Assembly: GCA_905201565.1 (NCBI GenBank) | Contig: CAJKOS010000072.1 | Span: 1-8,707, forward strand | Length of the DNA stretch: 8,707 bases | Source: an uncultured Erysipelotrichaceae bacterium | GTDB lineage: Bacteria; Bacillota_I; Bacilli_A; Erysipelotrichales; Erysipelotrichaceae | Direction of reading: 5' to 3' | Shown here: one piece after another, positions 5,957 to 8,707 of the stretch | How positions within the stretch are numbered: position 1 is the stretch's first letter | Layout: each line of letters opens with the position of its first letter | Notes under the pieces: model-generated | The model's database searches: none | Seen by the model: only the letters and a program-made list of their open reading frames with translations | Told to the model about the DNA's origin: nothing | Position numbers and translations under genes: made by a program

Positions 5957-5983
5957 AAAAAATGGCACTTTCTATGGTGCCAC
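5957..5983 (-). terminator. rho-independent terminator after the HD-domain gene
   Basis: Arms TGGCAC (5963-5968) and GTGCCA (5977-5982) form a 6-bp stem with an 8-nt loop. On the minus strand the stem is followed directly by six T residues (5962-5957). It lies 25 nt after the stop codon of the HD gene, so that gene is probably transcribed alone. Confidence 0.8.
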
Positions 5984-6007
5984 AGTGTTACATATTGTTT
6001 CTTCATA

Positions 6008-6499
6008 TCACAAGTACATGGACTCCAGCAAGGCAATCCCTGTCCTTGTTTTGAAAAACAGGTCCCGTGCAGCTTTAACTGCTTCTGCTGGCAGTTTCTT
6101 CTCTGCCGCATTCACTAAAAAGTCTGCTTCTAATAAGATCTGATAGTCCATACCATCTACAGCAGAATATGTATGATGGTGACCAACCAGATAAATGATT
6201 CTCTCTTTCACAGCATCTGTGAATTGCATATCAGAAACAAAATCCTTTGCAAGAACCAATCCTTCTTCTTCCTGGTATCTCCCATTTGTATTACCGTATT
6301 TTTCCCTGCATAAAGGACAGGCAATATCATGTATGATCGCAGCCGCTTCTAATACTGTCTGTTGTTCCTCTGGCAGTCCTTCCTGCAGTCCAATTGCCCT
6401 TGCAAATGCATATACCTTCATGAAGTGATTGATGTCATCTGTGTTTCCATTCGACATTTCAATCATTTTCTGTATCATGATCGCAGTATTATCGGTCAT
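6008..6499 (-). CDS. HD-domain phosphohydrolase
   Basis: The 163-residue protein has the ordered HD superfamily metal ligands: H25 (DINHFMKVYAFA), H57-D58 (AAIIHDIACPL), H107-H109 (LVGHHHTY) and D126 (EADFLVNA). Such short stand-alone HD proteins hydrolyse phosphoester bonds in nucleotides or related small molecules; the substrate cannot be read from the sequence. The CPLC motif (C61, C64) just after the HD pair is a distinctive local feature. ATG 6499 is chosen over ATG 6541 because AAGGAGG (6505-6511) lies 5 nt upstream. It is flanked by a possible promoter at 6562-6589 and a terminator at 5957-5983, so it appears monocistronic. It looks intact. Confidence 0.85.
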   Translation of the reverse strand: MTDNTAIMIQKMIEMSNGNTDDINHFMKVYAFARAIGLQEGLPEEQQTVLEAAAIIHDIACPLCREKYGNTNGRYQEEEGLVLAKDFVSDMQFTDAVKERIIYLVGHHHTYSAVDGMDYQILLEADFLVNAAEKKLPAEAVKAARDLFFKTRTGIALLESMYL

Positions 6500-6561
6500 T
6501 GTATCCTCCTTTCCTGCCATGCTTATAAACCAGGCACTCATATTCTTATATCTGATAAGAG

Positions 6562-6589
6562 TTTATAACAAAAGACAGCCTAAAAACAA
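6562..6589 (-). promoter_or_regulatory. possible promoter for the HD-domain gene
   Basis: On the minus strand TTGTTT (6589-6584) and TATAAA (6567-6562) are separated by 16 nt, a reasonable vegetative promoter pattern. It lies about 60 nt upstream of the HD start codon. No other better candidate is seen in the gap. Confidence 0.4.
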
Positions 6590-6607
6590 CTATACCCGGA
6601 ATAGACA

Positions 6608-6619
6608 GGTCATATGACC
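6608..6619. repeat. 12-bp perfect palindrome in the gene-free gap
   Basis: GGTCATATGACC is perfectly self-complementary and lies about 20 nt upstream of the possible HD-gene promoter. It may be a regulator site, but a 12-bp palindrome can also occur by chance in coding debris, and the region shows signs of being decayed coding DNA. Confidence 0.3.
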
Positions 6620-6700
6620 GTAAGTATGTTATGGGCGGTAAATTGAATGCCGTTTTTGGTAGACTATAGCTGATAAGAAGATACTTGTTATGGATCATAA

Positions 6701-6889
6701 ACAGGCGCAGATGTGACCAGTTTTTGATTCAATCTGAGTGAAGGAAGAAGTTATAAACTGATTTATGTAAGTGGTAGTCTTGAAACTGCCAATGATGCAT
6801 ACCATACAGGTACAGATATAAGTTCATACTGGTCTATAAGCAATATAGAAGCTATTCTTGTAGAAGAAGATGAACTGCCAGAATCGTAG
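6701..6889 (+). pseudogene. C-terminal remnant of an unidentified plus-strand gene
   Basis: In one plus-strand frame the sequence reads as plausible protein: TGADVTSF, an in-frame TGA at 6725-6727, then FNLSEGRSYKLIYVSG, LETANDAYHTGTDISSYWS and SNIEAILVEEDELPES before TAG. There is no start codon or ribosome binding site, and the frame is closed upstream by TAA at 6698. A second protein-like stretch lies just upstream in another frame at 6559-6669 (containing SYDRKYVMGGKLNAVFGRL). Both fit a disrupted gene with a frameshift and a stop. I do not recognise the family. It is the only coding trace on this strand. Confidence 0.5.
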
Positions 6890-6897
6890 GAACTAAA

Positions 6898-6920
6898 GAG
6901 ACAACTTCTTCAGTTGTCTC
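6898..6920. terminator. hairpin terminator between convergent ends
   Basis: A perfect 8-bp stem, GAGACAAC (6898-6905) and GTTGTCTC (6913-6920), encloses a 7-nt loop. It lies 8 nt beyond the stop of the flavin-reductase-like gene on the minus strand and 8 nt after the stop of the plus-strand remnant. The T runs are short on the minus side (TTTAGTT) and delayed on the plus side (CTTTTACTTCTTT), so it may work in both directions with moderate strength. Confidence 0.65.
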
Positions 6921-6927
6921 AACACTT

Positions 6928-7485
6928 TTACTTCTTTAACACTAGTCCATCATGGAAGGCTTTACCCACCACTGGTCCAATGACACGGTATGTGTTACTG
7001 GACATGTCGAACATAATCGGCTGTAACTTGTCGAGATCTACTTTGCCATCGGTGAGCACACTTTCATCTGCATGCATACAGATGATTTCACCAACAAGAA
7101 TACCGGTTTCATCATCCCAGTTCTTACACTTGCATTCCAGTGTGACCGGGTATTCTTCAATAATTGGCGCATTGACATGCTCTGCAGGATGGACATGACA
7201 TCCTGCCTTTTCAATCTTGTTCAGGTTGTTACCGGATTCAATACCAAAGTAGTCTGAGATGACTACGGTGTCCTTTGTCGCAAAGGCTACGGTGAAGCCA
7301 CCTGTCTTCTTGATGTTTTCAGTTGTCTTGTGCTTTGCAAGAAACAGCGTAATTTCTCCATAGTCACTCTGCTGTCCCCATGCGGCATTCATGCAGTTTG
7401 GTACACCATTTTCATCATAGGTACCAATCATGAATACGCCTTCTGGTGTGATAATTGATTGTTTTGCATCAAATGTTTTCTGCAT
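6928..7485 (-). CDS. flavin reductase family (FMN-binding split-barrel) protein
   Basis: The 185-residue protein resembles the flavin reductase/DIM6-NTAB family that binds FMN in a split beta-barrel and moves electrons from NAD(P)H to flavin. Supporting stretches are the start TPEGVFMIGTYDENGVPN (13-30), NAAWGQQSDYG (33-43), LAKHKTTENIKKTGGFTVAF (49-68), DYFGIESGNNLNKIEKAG (78-95) and the YPVTLECKC strand (112-120). Length is normal. ATG 7485 is chosen because GAGAGG lies just upstream; a longer reading has no such site. It overlaps the end of the radical SAM gene by 17 nt, so the two are co-translated, which suggests it may supply electrons for the Fe-S enzyme. That link is inference. Confidence 0.85.
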   Translation of the reverse strand: MQKTFDAKQSIITPEGVFMIGTYDENGVPNCMNAAWGQQSDYGEITLFLAKHKTTENIKKTGGFTVAFATKDTVVISDYFGIESGNNLNKIEKAGCHVHPAEHVNAPIIEEYPVTLECKCKNWDDETGILVGEIICMHADESVLTDGKVDLDKLQPIMFDMSSNTYRVIGPVVGKAFHDGLVLKK

Positions 7486-8377
7486 TATGTTTTCCTCTCT
7501 TTCTTTGTGCAGATGGGATGATTTCTTCATGATAGAAATAATTGACCACAACAGGTGGTTCATCAATACCACGTTTCATGGAGTCATCATTTCTGACATA
7601 CGGAAGCTGCTGCTTGTTGCAGTAGTTTCGGATATCTTCATCTAGCATCTTCCAGTATGACCTGTCTTTGTTGATATAGATGTCTTCATAGAGTGGATAG
7701 AGGTGTGGGTACTTTTCTTTGATGTATTGCAGGATGACATGTTTATAGTCACCTCTCAGGTTCAGGTTTTCCAGCCAGATGAGATTGCACTTGTCCTTTG
7801 CCTGATCCATGATGGCTTTGACATCGGTGAGTTCCGGGAATATAGGTGAGATAAAACAGGTTGTACGGATCCCAGCTTTATGGAAGGTTTCCATTACCGC
7901 AAATCGTTGTTCAATGGTTGAACCATTGTCCATATCTTTCCTGAAGTTTTCATCTAATGTATTGATGGACCAGGAAACCCTTGCGTCTTTATAGGAAGCG
8001 ATGAGGTCCATGTCTCTTAAGATGAGATCTGACTTTGTAGAAATACTGATCTTGCATTGTGATCCCTGCATTTCTTCAAGCAAATGCCTTGTCCTGCAAT
8101 ACGTTTCTTCCACTGGCTGATAGGGATCGGTCACAGAACCGATGAACAATTCCTTTCCCGCGTACTTTTCTTTATGGGCAATTGGTTTCCAATACTTCAC
8201 ATCCACAAATGTACCCCATGGTTCAGTGTGACCGGTAAACCGCTTCATGAAGGAAGCATAACAATACTTGCAGCCATGGGCGCATCCTACATACGGATTG
8301 ACTGAATAATCGGCTACGGGAAGATTGGATTTTGTGAGGATTCCTTTTACCTGTATAGCATTGATTTTCTGTGTCAT
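7469..8377 (-). CDS. SPL-type radical SAM protein (DNA-repair-photolyase-like)
   Basis: The 302-residue protein has the radical SAM CxxxCxxC cluster motif at C32, C36 and C39 (NPYVGCAHGCKYCYA), which binds a 4Fe-4S cluster and cleaves S-adenosylmethionine. Further family signs are IGSVTDPYQPVE and LEEMQGSQCKISISTKSDL, the strand VSWSINTLDE, and CFISPIFPELTD. This pattern is that of the spore photoproduct lyase-like group often annotated as DNA repair photolyases; most members have no proven substrate. The start at ATG 8377 overlaps the kinase stop as ATGA, with AGAGG upstream, so translation is coupled. The upstream ATG at 8395 is possible but adds only six residues. Its 3' end overlaps the flavin-reductase-like gene. 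Confidence 0.85.
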   Translation of the reverse strand: MTQKINAIQVKGILTKSNLPVADYSVNPYVGCAHGCKYCYASFMKRFTGHTEPWGTFVDVKYWKPIAHKEKYAGKELFIGSVTDPYQPVEETYCRTRHLLEEMQGSQCKISISTKSDLILRDMDLIASYKDARVSWSINTLDENFRKDMDNGSTIEQRFAVMETFHKAGIRTTCFISPIFPELTDVKAIMDQAKDKCNLIWLENLNLRGDYKHVILQYIKEKYPHLYPLYEDIYINKDRSYWKMLDEDIRNYCNKQQLPYVRNDDSMKRGIDEPPVVVNYFYHEEIIPSAQRKRGKHNAENI

Positions 8378-8707
8378 CGTACTGCCTCTTTCCATGCATT
8401 GTGGAATTCTTTCAAAGATGTAAATCGTTGTTCTTTTTCTTTGGACAATGCCTTCTTTAATACCGCATAGGCTTCATCATGGAGTGTGAATTTGTTTCTA
8501 TCTGGTAGCACTACTTCCTTTGTCTTGTAGCGCTTGTCTATCTCTTTCTTTTCTATTGGAGTGAAGAAAGAGAATACCATTGCGGCAAGGGTGAATACAT
8601 TGGTTCTTTCATCAATCATAGCACCCTTTAAATATTCTTCTGGTGCCTTGAAACGCCTTGTCCCCCAATAGTCCTCCCCAACTTCATTGAGCAGTGGTGC
8701 CTTTTGA
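8374..8707 (-). CDS. Ser/Thr protein kinase, C-terminal part (cut by window edge)
   Basis: The frame stays open to the window's end, so the gene begins outside. The visible 110 residues are the C-lobe of a eukaryotic-like protein kinase: WGTRRFKAPEEYLKGA holds the activation-segment APE motif, and MIDERTNVFTLAAMVFSFF matches the following D-x-x-TNV-x-TL helix. Near the end, LKKALSKEKEQRFTSLKEF contains the conserved Arg of subdomain XI. There is no PASTA or transmembrane segment after the kinase domain, so this is a soluble kinase type. The ATP-binding and catalytic loops lie outside the window. Its stop overlaps the radical SAM start (ATGA), indicating an operon. Confidence 0.8.
   Translation of the reverse strand, partial: QKAPLLNEVGEDYWGTRRFKAPEEYLKGAMIDERTNVFTLAAMVFSFFTPIEKKEIDKRYKTKEVVLPDRNKFTLHDEAYAVLKKALSKEKEQRFTSLKEFHNAWKEAVR

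Noticed and set aside
1..8707. CRISPR arrays, tRNA or rRNA genes and complete insertion sequences.
   Set aside because: No spaced repeat series, no cloverleaf-like sequence and no transposase motifs were seen on either strand.

Overview
The window looks like a chromosomal segment of a low-GC Gram-positive bacterium (Bacillota). Evidence is the AT-rich composition, strong AAGGAGG-type ribosome binding sites, T-tailed hairpin terminators and families common in gut Firmicutes (DUF4143 ATPase, DUF1848, a TNVFTL-type Ser/Thr kinase). An erysipelotrichial or lachnospiral host would fit, but this is an impression from protein style, not a test. Every intact gene lies on the minus strand, so transcription runs from high to low coordinates. 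The only plus-strand coding trace is a decayed fragment at 6701-6889.

In transcription order: (A) 8707-6928 is a tightly overlapping set of the C-terminal end of a Ser/Thr protein kinase (cut by the window edge), a spore-photolyase-like radical SAM protein and a flavin-reductase-like FMN protein, ending near a symmetrical hairpin (6898-6920). (B) 6927-6500 has no intact gene. It holds the plus-strand pseudogene remnant and a possible promoter for the next gene. (C) 6499-6008 is a small HD-domain phosphohydrolase with its own terminator at 5957-5983. (D) 5835-5308 is an unrecognised 175-residue protein with an odd Arg/Cys-rich C-terminus, followed by repeat copy 2 (5240-5286) and a terminator (5182-5224). 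(E) 5079-1174 is a compact operon: HNH nuclease, class I methyltransferase (8-nt overlap), a 36-codon ORF (TGATATG junction), a DUF1848 Fe-S protein and a degenerate DUF4143-like ATPase. (F) 1119-53 is a two-gene unit: an MqsA-like zinc/HTH regulator under a 19-bp palindromic operator, then a class III nucleotidyl-cyclase-like protein starting at TTG. Repeat copy 1 (7-53) follows directly.

The most interesting region is F together with the repeats. An antitoxin-type autoregulator is paired with a cyclase-like protein instead of a recognised toxin, and the cyclase has lost one of the usual metal-binding Asp residues. A 47-bp repeat (41 of 47 identical) lies at the 3' end of both the cyclase gene and the unknown gene at 5308. 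On the minus strand each copy reads as the same short tail, NGxLVKDxxLTVDDH then stop. The two direct copies enclose clusters E and F, about 5.2 kb. This may be an accessory or defence-like cassette, but no recombinase is visible in the window and the systemic function is inference.
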